The notes under the pieces: generated by a model | Database searches by the model: none | What the model saw: the letters and a program-made list of their open reading frames with translations, nothing else | What the model was told of the DNA's origin: nothing | Source of the DNA: Candidatus Baltobacteraceae bacterium | Lineage (GTDB): Bacteria > Vulcanimicrobiota > Vulcanimicrobiia > Vulcanimicrobiales > Vulcanimicrobiaceae | DNA: 64,000 bases | Direction: 5' to 3' | Assembly: GCA_036488875.1 (NCBI GenBank) | Contig: DASXGW010000001.1 | Coordinates: forward strand, 372,001-436,000 | Translations under genes and position numbers: made by a program | Part shown: positions 42,491 through 49,810 of the stretch, piece by piece | Position numbering within the stretch: position 1 is the stretch's first letter | How the letters are laid out: each line of letters starts with the position of its first letter

Positions 42491-42519
42491 TTCAAAAAGA
42501 CTTCGCGTCGTGCTATAAC
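42491..42519 (+). promoter_or_regulatory. Promoter of the glycosidase gene
   Basis: TTCAAA (42491-42496), 17 bp, TATAAC (42514-42519). The predicted start of transcription lies just before ATG 42529, giving a very short leader. This argues against the upstream in-frame ATG at 42487. Confidence 0.6.
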
Positions 42520-42528
42520 GGCGAAGTG

Positions 42529-44040
42529 ATGCGCTCGAGGCTTGTTCCGGTTTTATTGTTAATTCTGGCGGGATGCCGCGGCGGCTCGGCGCCGAACGAT
42601 TTTGCGCCGCAGACGGCTGCGCCGAGTACAGTGCGGCCTGCAGCGTCGCCCTTGATTACGGTGAATCCCAAGAAGCGGGGCGCGAGGGTTTTCGGTCTCG
42701 TCCTTGGCGCGAACGAGGCGACGTGGAACGATATTACGCTGTCGACGATTGCGCCGGCGTTTCGCGCGGCCGGTCTGCGCGCAACGCGCTGGCCGGGCGG
42801 TTCGGAATCGGACAACTATCATTGGAAGACCAACAGTTTGGGCGCGGGTGCGTGCAGCGGCGGCTACGTCGCCGCGCCTTCGACGCTGAGTAATTTCGTC
42901 AACGACGTGGTGCGGCCGGCGAAACTCGATTTGGCGATCACCGTGAACTACGGTTCCAATCCGCAATGCACCGACGGCGCGAGCCCGTCGGAAGCTTCCG
43001 GCTGGGTGAGTTACGCAAACAACACGATGGGTTACGGCGTGAAGTGGTGGTCGATCGGCAACGAAGAGTTCGGCGCGTCGTGGGAGACCGACATGCATCA
43101 GCCGTCGTCGACGCGGCACGATCCCGCGACGTACGCCAACTTGGTGGCGACGCAGTTCTATCCGCAGATGAAGGCCGCGTCGAAGACGCCGATCGACGTG
43201 TGCGTCGACGTCGAACCCGGGTGGTACACGGGGTGGGATCCGATCGTCCTCAAGAGAGCGAAGTACGATTGCGTCGAGCTGCATTATTATCCGCAGACGC
43301 CGGGCCAGGAAAGCGACAGCTTTATCATCGACAAGGGTGCGGCGGAACTGACGTCGACCATCGACGCGCTCAAGGCCGAACTCAAGACCGCCGGGCACTC
43401 GAACGCGCTGATCTACGTGGGCGAAATCGGGTCGGTGTATTCGACCCCCGGCAAACAGTCGATGTCGATCACGCAGGCGCTCTACGCCGGACAGGCGATC
43501 GGCGAAATGCTCGAGGACGGGGTCGCGCGGTCGACTTGGTGGTTCGGCTACGGGAACTGCGAAACCGACGGCAATATGTCGAGCGCGCTCTACGGCTGGC
43601 AAAACTTCGGCGGCTACGAAATGTTCGAAGCCGGACCGAGCAACTACGGCTGCAACGGCACGAACGTGCCGGGTAACGGAACGCTGACGCCGACCGGGCG
43701 CGCGTTTGAGGTGGCTTCGCATTTCGTGCGCGACGGCGAACGCGTCGTCGGCAGCAAGGTCGCCGGATTGCCGAACGTACGCGCGTACGCGTCGACCTAC
43801 GGCAGCGGTTACGCGGTGATGCTCTTCAACCTCGACGAGAACGGCGCCGTGACCGTGCCGGTGAAGATCGAGGGAGTGGCGTCGGGCAAGGGCGGCCTGA
43901 CGTGGACCTATGACAAGAGCATTTACGATTTGACGAAGAACAACGTCTGGAAGGGTCCGCGTTCGGGCAAGTTGGACGCGTGGAAGGGACACTTCACGAT
44001 CGTGCTGCCGCCCTGGAGCATGGTGGTGCTGCGTACCTGA
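42529..44040 (+). CDS. Lipoprotein glycoside hydrolase, alpha-L-arabinofuranosidase-like (clan GH-A)
   Basis: The 503-residue product starts with a lipoprotein signal (SRLVPVLLLILAGC). The (beta/alpha)8 core shows RATRWPGGSESDNYHW, then the acid/base Glu in WWSIGNEEFG and the nucleophile Glu in IYVGEIGSVYS, the spacing seen in GH51-like arabinofuranosidases. A C-terminal beta-sandwich follows (YAVMLFNLDENGAVTVPVKI). The exact family (GH51, GH39 or GH79) cannot be fixed by eye. It would release arabinose or related side groups from plant or microbial polysaccharide at the cell surface. Confidence 0.75.
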   Translation: MRSRLVPVLLLILAGCRGGSAPNDFAPQTAAPSTVRPAASPLITVNPKKRGARVFGLVLGANEATWNDITLSTIAPAFRAAGLRATRWPGGSESDNYHWKTNSLGAGACSGGYVAAPSTLSNFVNDVVRPAKLDLAITVNYGSNPQCTDGASPSEASGWVSYANNTMGYGVKWWSIGNEEFGASWETDMHQPSSTRHDPATYANLVATQFYPQMKAASKTPIDVCVDVEPGWYTGWDPIVLKRAKYDCVELHYYPQTPGQESDSFIIDKGAAELTSTIDALKAELKTAGHSNALIYVGEIGSVYSTPGKQSMSITQALYAGQAIGEMLEDGVARSTWWFGYGNCETDGNMSSALYGWQNFGGYEMFEAGPSNYGCNGTNVPGNGTLTPTGRAFEVASHFVRDGERVVGSKVAGLPNVRAYASTYGSGYAVMLFNLDENGAVTVPVKIEGVASGKGGLTWTYDKSIYDLTKNNVWKGPRSGKLDAWKGHFTIVLPPWSMVVLRT

Positions 44041-44057
44041 CGGCTCCTCCGTCTAGC

Positions 44058-44765
44058 CTAACGCAGCGCTCTATGAGGTTCTGGATCGATGGTTCGGATC
44101 GTCGTTTTCGAACCGCTGCGACTGTAGGAGAAGGCTTTGGCGCCCCGGCGCTGCGAAAGCACGCGATAGAGCTTCCCCTTTCGAAAATGCAGAGCGATGT
44201 CGTCGTCAGCAGCGTATCCGTCGGCGATCTTCCCTTCTCTCAGCAGCTTTCGGATCGCGCTCTGACGCTGCGGTTCCGAATCGTAGTGCGGGCAGAAACT
44301 TCCCGGCAACCAGCCGAGACAGTCTAGCTCGCGATACACGTTCGGATACGAATCGGTGACGCCGTTCTCAAACCAGCACAGTCCGCCCGCACTCGTTCCG
44401 CCGATCACCGCTCCTCGCTCCCAGGCCTCGCGAATCGCAGTATCGATTCCCCAAGCTTTCCAAAGTAAAAGCATGTTACGCGTGTTTCCGCCGCCGACGA
44501 AGATGACGTCTTGCGCGCGCAGGTGAGCGTGCATGTCGACGACGTCGGTGCGAAACAGCGACAGCACGCTCGGCTTGCACTGGATCCTCGCGGCGGTGCG
44601 AAAGAACTGGTCGATGTTCTCCTGCGGATCGCCCGAAGCGGTAGGGAGATAGCATATGCGGGGTCGGCGCTTGTCGGCAAGGCCGACCAGGTAGCGAAAA
44701 TTCGGCGTGACGGTTCCGCGTCTGCGCGTGCTTCCGCCAATGGCGACGGCGTCGTAGTTTGACAT
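44058..44765 (-). CDS. Peptidase S51 (dipeptidase E/cyanophycinase family)
   Basis: ATG 44765 starts a 235-residue cytoplasmic protein (MSNYDAVAIGGS). Markers are ICYLPTASGD, FVGGGNTRNMLLLW and the nucleophile Ser in VIGGTSAGGLCWFE, then a His in FCPHYDSEPQRQ. This fits the PepE branch, which cleaves Asp-X dipeptides; cyanophycinases are longer. An upstream ATG at 44822 adds a non-conserved basic segment and is rejected. Confidence 0.85.
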   Translation of the reverse strand: MSNYDAVAIGGSTRRRGTVTPNFRYLVGLADKRRPRICYLPTASGDPQENIDQFFRTAARIQCKPSVLSLFRTDVVDMHAHLRAQDVIFVGGGNTRNMLLLWKAWGIDTAIREAWERGAVIGGTSAGGLCWFENGVTDSYPNVYRELDCLGWLPGSFCPHYDSEPQRQSAIRKLLREGKIADGYAADDDIALHFRKGKLYRVLSQRRGAKAFSYSRSGSKTTIRTIDPEPHRALR

Positions 44766-44828
44766 AGAGCGCACCGGTTCGACGCTCGGTACGGTCTTCT
44801 TGGTCTGATGCGGCCGGCGCAACTCCCG

Positions 44829-44858
44829 CTTGCTGCGCTCGCTACGCTCAGGATGACA
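44829..44858 (+). repeat. Dispersed repeat, copy 6 (3' half)
   Basis: The stretch ends CTGCGCTCGCTACGCTCAGGATGACA, identical to copy 4 over this part. The 5' half with GCCTGCCCTTCGAC is missing. It is intergenic, upstream of the HAF-repeat gene. Confidence 0.75.
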
Positions 44859-44950
44859 GTGGCAACGAGAGATCGTGTTTAAAATCGGCGGAATGTGGGC
44901 GACGGGTCCTTGCGTTGCGATCTAGCATAGACGCAACGGGAGGTGACCTC

Positions 44951-46192
44951 ATGAATCGTCGTGCGGCGTTGGGAATCTGTGCTGTTCTTGCGTTCGGAGC
45001 CTGTGCGGCGGCCGGCAATCGAGCGCTGCCTCCCGGCCAAGTTTCGGCCGCGAGCAGCCGGCACGGGTACACGATTCGCATTCTAGGGTCGCTAGGCGGC
45101 ACCAACAGTGCGGCCAACAGCATCAACCGCCTCGGCTGGGCGATGGGCGTTTCGTTCCTTAGCGGTAACAACGTCATGCACGCAGCGATTTGGAAAGGAC
45201 ACGCCGCGATCGATCTCAAGACGCTCGGCGGTCCGAACAGCGCCATCGAGTGGCCGGTATCGAACGATAGCGGATACGCTTCGGGAATCTCGGAGACGTC
45301 CACGCCGGATCCGCTCAAAGAGAGCAAAAGTTGGGGCTGTCATGCGTTTCTTCCGGACGGCGGTAGTTCGGGCGATACGTGCGTCGGCTTCGTTTGGCAC
45401 GACGGAACGATGACGGCGTTGCCGACGGCCGGCGGCAATAACGGCTACGCCGCCGGAATGAATCAAAGCGGTACCATCGCAGGGTGGGCGGAGACGAGTC
45501 AGACGGACTCGACGTGCGTGGCGCCGCAGCAGCTGCAGTTCGTTCCCGTGACGTGGAACGCGTCGACGTTGCAACTGCAGCAGCTTCCGACCCTAACGGT
45601 TAAAGGAAAGCCCGACCCCGACGGCGCCGCGACGGCGGTCAATGCCGGCGGCGAGGTCGTCGGCATCTCAGGCATCTGCGATCAGGCAGTCGGACGTTAC
45701 ACTGCGCGACACGCAGTCGCGTGGATACATGGCGCCGTTACGGAGCTCAAGACGATCGGCGGCCGTTCGTGGAACACGCCGACGGCGATCAACGATCGCG
45801 GACAAATCGTCGGATTCCTCAATAAGCCCGGAAAGGCCGATCGTGAGGGGAGTCCAAACTTCATCTCGGCGATGTGGAAGGATGCATCTCAGGCTCCGAT
45901 TCAAATCGGAACGCTCCCCGGCGACGCGGTGAGCGAGCCGACGAGCATCAACGATCGCGGGGTCGTGCTCGGCGTATCGTTCCCCAGCTCCCACGTGTAT
46001 CTATGGAAGAACCGAAAGATGACTGACTTGACCAAACTGGTCGCTGCGGCGTATCCGAAGTGGGCGCTCGTGAGCGTCGGCGGCATCAACGACGCCGGCC
46101 AAATCGCCGGGCAAGCCTGCAAGCTCGTGAAAGGGGCGTGTCCGGCGTCGAACGCTACGCTCGCAACGTTCCTCGCCACCCCGCGCCGCTGA
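44951..46192 (+). CDS. HAF-repeat lipoprotein
   Basis: ATG 44951 lies after GGGAGGTGACCTC. The signal MNRRAALGICAVLAFGAC ends in a lipobox. The mature protein is built from repeats of the HAF type (ANSINRLGWAMGVSF, NGYAAGMNQSGTIAGWAE, PTAINDRGQIVGFL, PTSINDRGVVLGVSF, VGGINDAGQIAGQA): short beta units with IND-GQI-G consensus. These make extracellular propeller-like folds of unknown function. It is followed at one base by the DUF1579-like gene. Confidence 0.82.
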   Translation: MNRRAALGICAVLAFGACAAAGNRALPPGQVSAASSRHGYTIRILGSLGGTNSAANSINRLGWAMGVSFLSGNNVMHAAIWKGHAAIDLKTLGGPNSAIEWPVSNDSGYASGISETSTPDPLKESKSWGCHAFLPDGGSSGDTCVGFVWHDGTMTALPTAGGNNGYAAGMNQSGTIAGWAETSQTDSTCVAPQQLQFVPVTWNASTLQLQQLPTLTVKGKPDPDGAATAVNAGGEVVGISGICDQAVGRYTARHAVAWIHGAVTELKTIGGRSWNTPTAINDRGQIVGFLNKPGKADREGSPNFISAMWKDASQAPIQIGTLPGDAVSEPTSINDRGVVLGVSFPSSHVYLWKNRKMTDLTKLVAAAYPKWALVSVGGINDAGQIAGQACKLVKGACPASNATLATFLATPRR

Positions 46193-46193
46193 C

Positions 46194-46649
46194 GTGCACC
46201 TCGTACTGACGTTCCTCATCGCGGCGTGCCTAGGCCCCGTCTACCATCAGTTCGACTTTTGGGTCGGTAACTGGCGCGTGACCAACGCGCACGGAAAGCT
46301 GTTAGGGCACGACTATCTCATCAAACGCTTGAAGAATTGCACGATCTACGAAGAGTACCACGACGCCGGCGATCCAAGTGTCGGCGAAGGCTTTTCCGCG
46401 TACGATGCCGGCCGTAAGCAGTGGCATCAGTCGTTCGTCGACGATACGGGCTTCGTGCTCAATCTCGACGGCGGACTCCAAAATGGCGCCATGATGCTCG
46501 AGGGAACCGATTACGTCAACGGCAAGCCGCGGCTCAATCGTGGAACGTGGAGCAAGCGAGGCGACGCGGTCGAGGAGCTGTGGCAAACCTCCATGGACGG
46601 CGGCCGTATGTGGAAGACGCGCTTCGACGGTTGGTTTCATCGGATGTAA
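46194..46649 (+). CDS. Small secreted DUF1579-like protein
   Basis: GTG 46194 begins one base after the HAF gene stop and encodes a short signal (LVLTFLIAACLG). The 151-residue mature barrel has FDFWVGNWRVTNAHGK, EGFSAYDAGRKQWHQSFVDD, LEGTDYV and WKTRFDGWFHRM. It is a likely paralogue of the protein at 2027-2569. Proteins of this kind are often annotated as DUF1579 with unknown ligand. It is co-transcribed with the HAF lipoprotein and probably the AraC gene after it. Confidence 0.7.
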   Translation: MHLVLTFLIAACLGPVYHQFDFWVGNWRVTNAHGKLLGHDYLIKRLKNCTIYEEYHDAGDPSVGEGFSAYDAGRKQWHQSFVDDTGFVLNLDGGLQNGAMMLEGTDYVNGKPRLNRGTWSKRGDAVEELWQTSMDGGRMWKTRFDGWFHRM

Positions 46650-46652
46650 AAA

Positions 46653-47570
46653 ATGAGCGTCACACCGCTCTGCCGGCGCGTGTTTATACGTTCGATGGAG
46701 GGATCGTACGTCGACAAGCGCTGGCTCGAGCGTCCGTTGGACGAGCTCTCGCGAGTCAGTTCCGAGCAACGCGGCTGGAACGGCTTTCGCGCTGCGCTGG
46801 TCGAGGTGGCCGGCGGCAAGAGCGAGCCGGTCGCGCTCGCGCGCCATAACGTGACGATGCTCGTCAGCCCGCCGCTGACGACGACCGTGATCTGCGACGA
46901 CAACGCCGCCACGCGCCTGCAGCAGCCGGGGAACTTCGACATTCTGCCGGCGTACAGCTCGGTTGAGTGGACGGACGACGGCTACAGTATTTTTCTGGCG
47001 GTCGGACTGGAACATTCGTTCGTACGCGAGACGGCCGACGACATGGGAGCAGATCCGGATCGACTGGCGATCGCGCATCGTCTGACCTGCCGCGATCCGA
47101 AGATCGAGTATTTGCTGTGGGCGCTCAAAGCAGAACTCGAACAAGAGCAGCCGTTTGGGCGCATCTACGCCGACAGTTTGGGCGTCGCTTTGGCGTCGCA
47201 GCTCGTGCGGCGCTGGATCGAAGCCGACCCCAAGCCGGTAAGGGGCGGACTCCCGGAACGCACGCTCAAGCGCACCTGCGCGTACATTGAGGAGCGGCTC
47301 GCGTGCGACCTGACCCTGCACGATATCGCAGGTCAAGCGGGTTTGGGCGCATCGCGCTTCGGCGAACTCTTTAAACGCTCGACCGGAGTATCGGTGCATC
47401 GCTACGTCATTCGCCGGCGCGTGGAGCGCGCGGCAGAGCTCATCACGCGCACGCGCCTACCGCTGTGCGAGGTAGCGCTTCAGGCCGGTTTTGCCAATCA
47501 AAGTCATATGGCGCTGGCCATACGTCGATCGCTCGGCGTAACGCCCAAACGTCTACGCGACGCCTGTTGA
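46653..47570 (+). CDS. AraC family transcriptional regulator
   Basis: The C-terminal 100 residues are an AraC/XylS double HTH: LTLHDIAGQAGLGASRFGELFKR and LPLCEVALQAGFANQSHMALAIRRSLGVTPKRLR. The N-terminal 200 residues are a cupin-like effector domain without clear assignment. The start may be ATG 46653 or 46695. It is three bases after the DUF1579-like gene. The target may be this small operon or the amidohydrolase that follows. Confidence 0.88.
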   Translation: MSVTPLCRRVFIRSMEGSYVDKRWLERPLDELSRVSSEQRGWNGFRAALVEVAGGKSEPVALARHNVTMLVSPPLTTTVICDDNAATRLQQPGNFDILPAYSSVEWTDDGYSIFLAVGLEHSFVRETADDMGADPDRLAIAHRLTCRDPKIEYLLWALKAELEQEQPFGRIYADSLGVALASQLVRRWIEADPKPVRGGLPERTLKRTCAYIEERLACDLTLHDIAGQAGLGASRFGELFKRSTGVSVHRYVIRRRVERAAELITRTRLPLCEVALQAGFANQSHMALAIRRSLGVTPKRLRDAC

Positions 47571-47590
47571 GGCGGCTCAGAATGACAGTG
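47571..47590 (+). repeat. Degenerate tail of the dispersed repeat
   Basis: GGCGGCTCAGAATGACAGTG keeps only the CTCAG(G/A)ATGACA end of the family, directly after the AraC stop codon. Confidence 0.4.
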
Positions 47591-47616
47591 AAGGTGCCGC
47601 CTCGTACTACAGGCGG

Positions 47617-49395
47617 ATGCATGCTTGCTGCGACCGCCTGACTCGTTCAAGGTTTCTCGGCGGCCTGGGCGCGGCGTTTACCCTCGCCGGCTGTTCGAGC
47701 GGATCCAACGCCGTCATGCCGTTGGTGCCCTCGAGCGAAGTCACGGTATTGACCAACGGCAATATTATCACGCTCGGAACACCGATGCGCGCGGGCGCCG
47801 TAGCGATACGCGGCGGACGCATCTTGGCGACCGCGGCCAGCGCGGGAACGCTCGAGAAGAAGTATCCCGGCGCGCATCTTTACGACTTGGGCGGCGCGAC
47901 GCTGGCCCCGGGGTTTATCGAGGCCCACGCGCACATCTCGCAAACGTTACTGGACTTGGTTTCAGCCAATCTGTCGGACGTTCGTACGCTCGACGAGCTG
48001 CACGCCCGCTTGACCAACCTGGTCGCGTCGCCGAACGGACGGCACGGTTGGGTGTACGCCCAGGGCGTGGACGAGTCGCTGCTTCATCCCCATTTCCGTC
48101 CGCCGACCCTCGGCTTTCTCGATAGCATCTCGACGACGAACCCCATTTTCATTGAAGACAGCACGGGCCATCTCTACTACGTCAATACCGCCGCGCTCGA
48201 CTTCGTCAGGCGGCACACGCACGGTGCGGTGGGTCCCGGAACGACGTTCCCCGGCGGCGGACTCATCGGCGACGACGGCAACGGTGTCAAAGGGATCATC
48301 TACGAGTTTGCCACCGGTCCGTATTTGAAATACGTCAAGGACCCGACGCAGCAGGAACTCCAAAACACCATTTACGCGCTGTTAAAAAAGGCGCAGCGCA
48401 ACGGCATCACGACCTGGCACGATCCGGCGGCGGGACTCTTCAGCGGGCACGTTGCCGACGACCTCAACGGGATCTACGAGCCGCTGGCTGCCAACCCGCA
48501 GACGCCGGTGCGCGTGATGAGTTCGCTCATTCTCACCGATACGGCGCAAAACAGCCCGCAACTGTTTTCCCATTCGCGGTCGCACCCGGGCGACGGTTTT
48601 TTCTACGGCAGCAGCGGCGCGCTCTGGGTGCCCGCGCTCAAGATCTGGGTCGACGGTACGCCGCAAGGCGAAACCGCGAACGTGACCGAGCCGTACCTCA
48701 GTCATCCGCCGACGACGGGGTTCTCCAACGGCCGGCTCGATTGGCGGCAACACGAGCTGGAGCACTGGCTGAAGCTGGCGCACGGCCACGGTTGGAGCGT
48801 GCTCATGCACACCAACGGCGATGCGGCGATCGACGTCGCGCTCGAGGCCGTCAAGCACGCGTACGGGCCGAAGGTGCCCGACGGATTCCGCGTGCGCTTC
48901 GAGCACTTGACCATTTCGCGCAGCGATCAGCTCGACACCATGAGGTCGATGGGGATTACGCCGACGTTTCTCAACAATCACACGTATATTTGGGGCGACG
49001 CGTTCGCGCAGCGCATCATCGGTCCGGCGCGGGCGGCTCGCTTGGATGCGGCGGGTGACTGCGTGCGCCGCAACATGATGTTCTCGTTCCACTGCGATTA
49101 CGGCGTGTCGCAGCCCGAACCGCTGCGCTACATGCAGACGGCGGTCACGCGGAAAACGCGCAGCGGCACGACGATCGGTTACGATCAGAGGATCTCGCCG
49201 CTGGAAGCGCTGAAAGGATGCACGATCTATCCGGCAACGCAGCTCGGCTTTGCGGATCGCATCGGTTCCATCGAAGCCGGGAAAGACGCCGACTTCGTCG
49301 AGCTGGCGCACGACCCGCTGACGACCGCGCCCGAAAGCATCGCCGGCATCCCGGTGCTCGCCACGTGGCGGCAAGGAGCGCGCATCTCTGCTTAA
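47617..49395 (+). CDS. Exported YtcJ-like amidohydrolase (amidohydrolase family 3)
   Basis: The 592-residue protein starts with a lipoprotein/Tat-like signal (TRSRFLGGLGAAFTLAGC). It has the metal-dependent hydrolase layout: LAPGFIEAHAHISQT with the two N-terminal His ligands, ALKIWVDGTPQGETA, SVLMHTNGDAAIDVAL, VRFEHLTISRSDQL and a C-terminal PLEALKGCTIYPATQLGFADRIGSIEAGKDADFV typical of the composite beta-sandwich. Family members hydrolyse N-substituted amides or formamides; the substrate is not predictable. The Lys/His pattern is complete, so it should be active. Confidence 0.85.
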   Translation: MHACCDRLTRSRFLGGLGAAFTLAGCSSGSNAVMPLVPSSEVTVLTNGNIITLGTPMRAGAVAIRGGRILATAASAGTLEKKYPGAHLYDLGGATLAPGFIEAHAHISQTLLDLVSANLSDVRTLDELHARLTNLVASPNGRHGWVYAQGVDESLLHPHFRPPTLGFLDSISTTNPIFIEDSTGHLYYVNTAALDFVRRHTHGAVGPGTTFPGGGLIGDDGNGVKGIIYEFATGPYLKYVKDPTQQELQNTIYALLKKAQRNGITTWHDPAAGLFSGHVADDLNGIYEPLAANPQTPVRVMSSLILTDTAQNSPQLFSHSRSHPGDGFFYGSSGALWVPALKIWVDGTPQGETANVTEPYLSHPPTTGFSNGRLDWRQHELEHWLKLAHGHGWSVLMHTNGDAAIDVALEAVKHAYGPKVPDGFRVRFEHLTISRSDQLDTMRSMGITPTFLNNHTYIWGDAFAQRIIGPARAARLDAAGDCVRRNMMFSFHCDYGVSQPEPLRYMQTAVTRKTRSGTTIGYDQRISPLEALKGCTIYPATQLGFADRIGSIEAGKDADFVELAHDPLTTAPESIAGIPVLATWRQGARISA

Positions 49396-49396
49396 G

Positions 49397-49774
49397 GTGG
49401 TTTTCGCACAAGTGCTGCTTGCGGTATGGCCGTTCGCCTCGGCCGCTCCGCCGACGCCGCCGCCGGTGCAAACGCCCGGTTCGAACGTCACGATTAGCAC
49501 GTGTCACGCGCAACTCGATCCGCCACCGCTGCGCATCGCGTACGTGAACACGGCAAAGGCCGCGGCGACCGAGGTCGATTTCGAGGTTGACACGACCGCG
49601 GGGCCGATTCAATCCGTATCGGATCGCGGGTCGTTCGAGAGCGGAAAGCCGATCAATCACGTCTTCGCGCTTCCGGCCGGCGTGTCGCCGCTGGGGCTGA
49701 GCTCGGCTCGCTGCGTCGTTACCAAAGTGATTTACGCGGACGGTACCGCTTGGAAGAACCCCGGGCCGCCATAA
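49397..49774 (+). CDS. Small secreted protein, paralogue of 10733-11110
   Basis: GTG 49397 starts one base after the amidohydrolase stop. The 125-residue product has a signal (VLLAVWPFASAAPP), then a Pro-rich spacer and a beta-rich domain with Cys in ISTCHAQL and in SARCVVTKVIYADGTAW. The same Cys/ADG-W pattern occurs at 10733-11110. The function is unknown; the two cysteines probably form a disulfide. Confidence 0.6.
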   Translation: MVFAQVLLAVWPFASAAPPTPPPVQTPGSNVTISTCHAQLDPPPLRIAYVNTAKAAATEVDFEVDTTAGPIQSVSDRGSFESGKPINHVFALPAGVSPLGLSSARCVVTKVIYADGTAWKNPGPP

Positions 49775-49810
49775 GCGGAACGCGAGGCGCTTAGTTCGAA
49801 GGTCCCGTCA

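Noticed and set aside
48382-49500. Long minus-strand ORF (372 codons) opposite the amidohydrolase
   Set aside because: Arg/His-rich composition typical of an antisense shadow in GC-rich DNA; the plus-strand frame has all amidohydrolase motifs.
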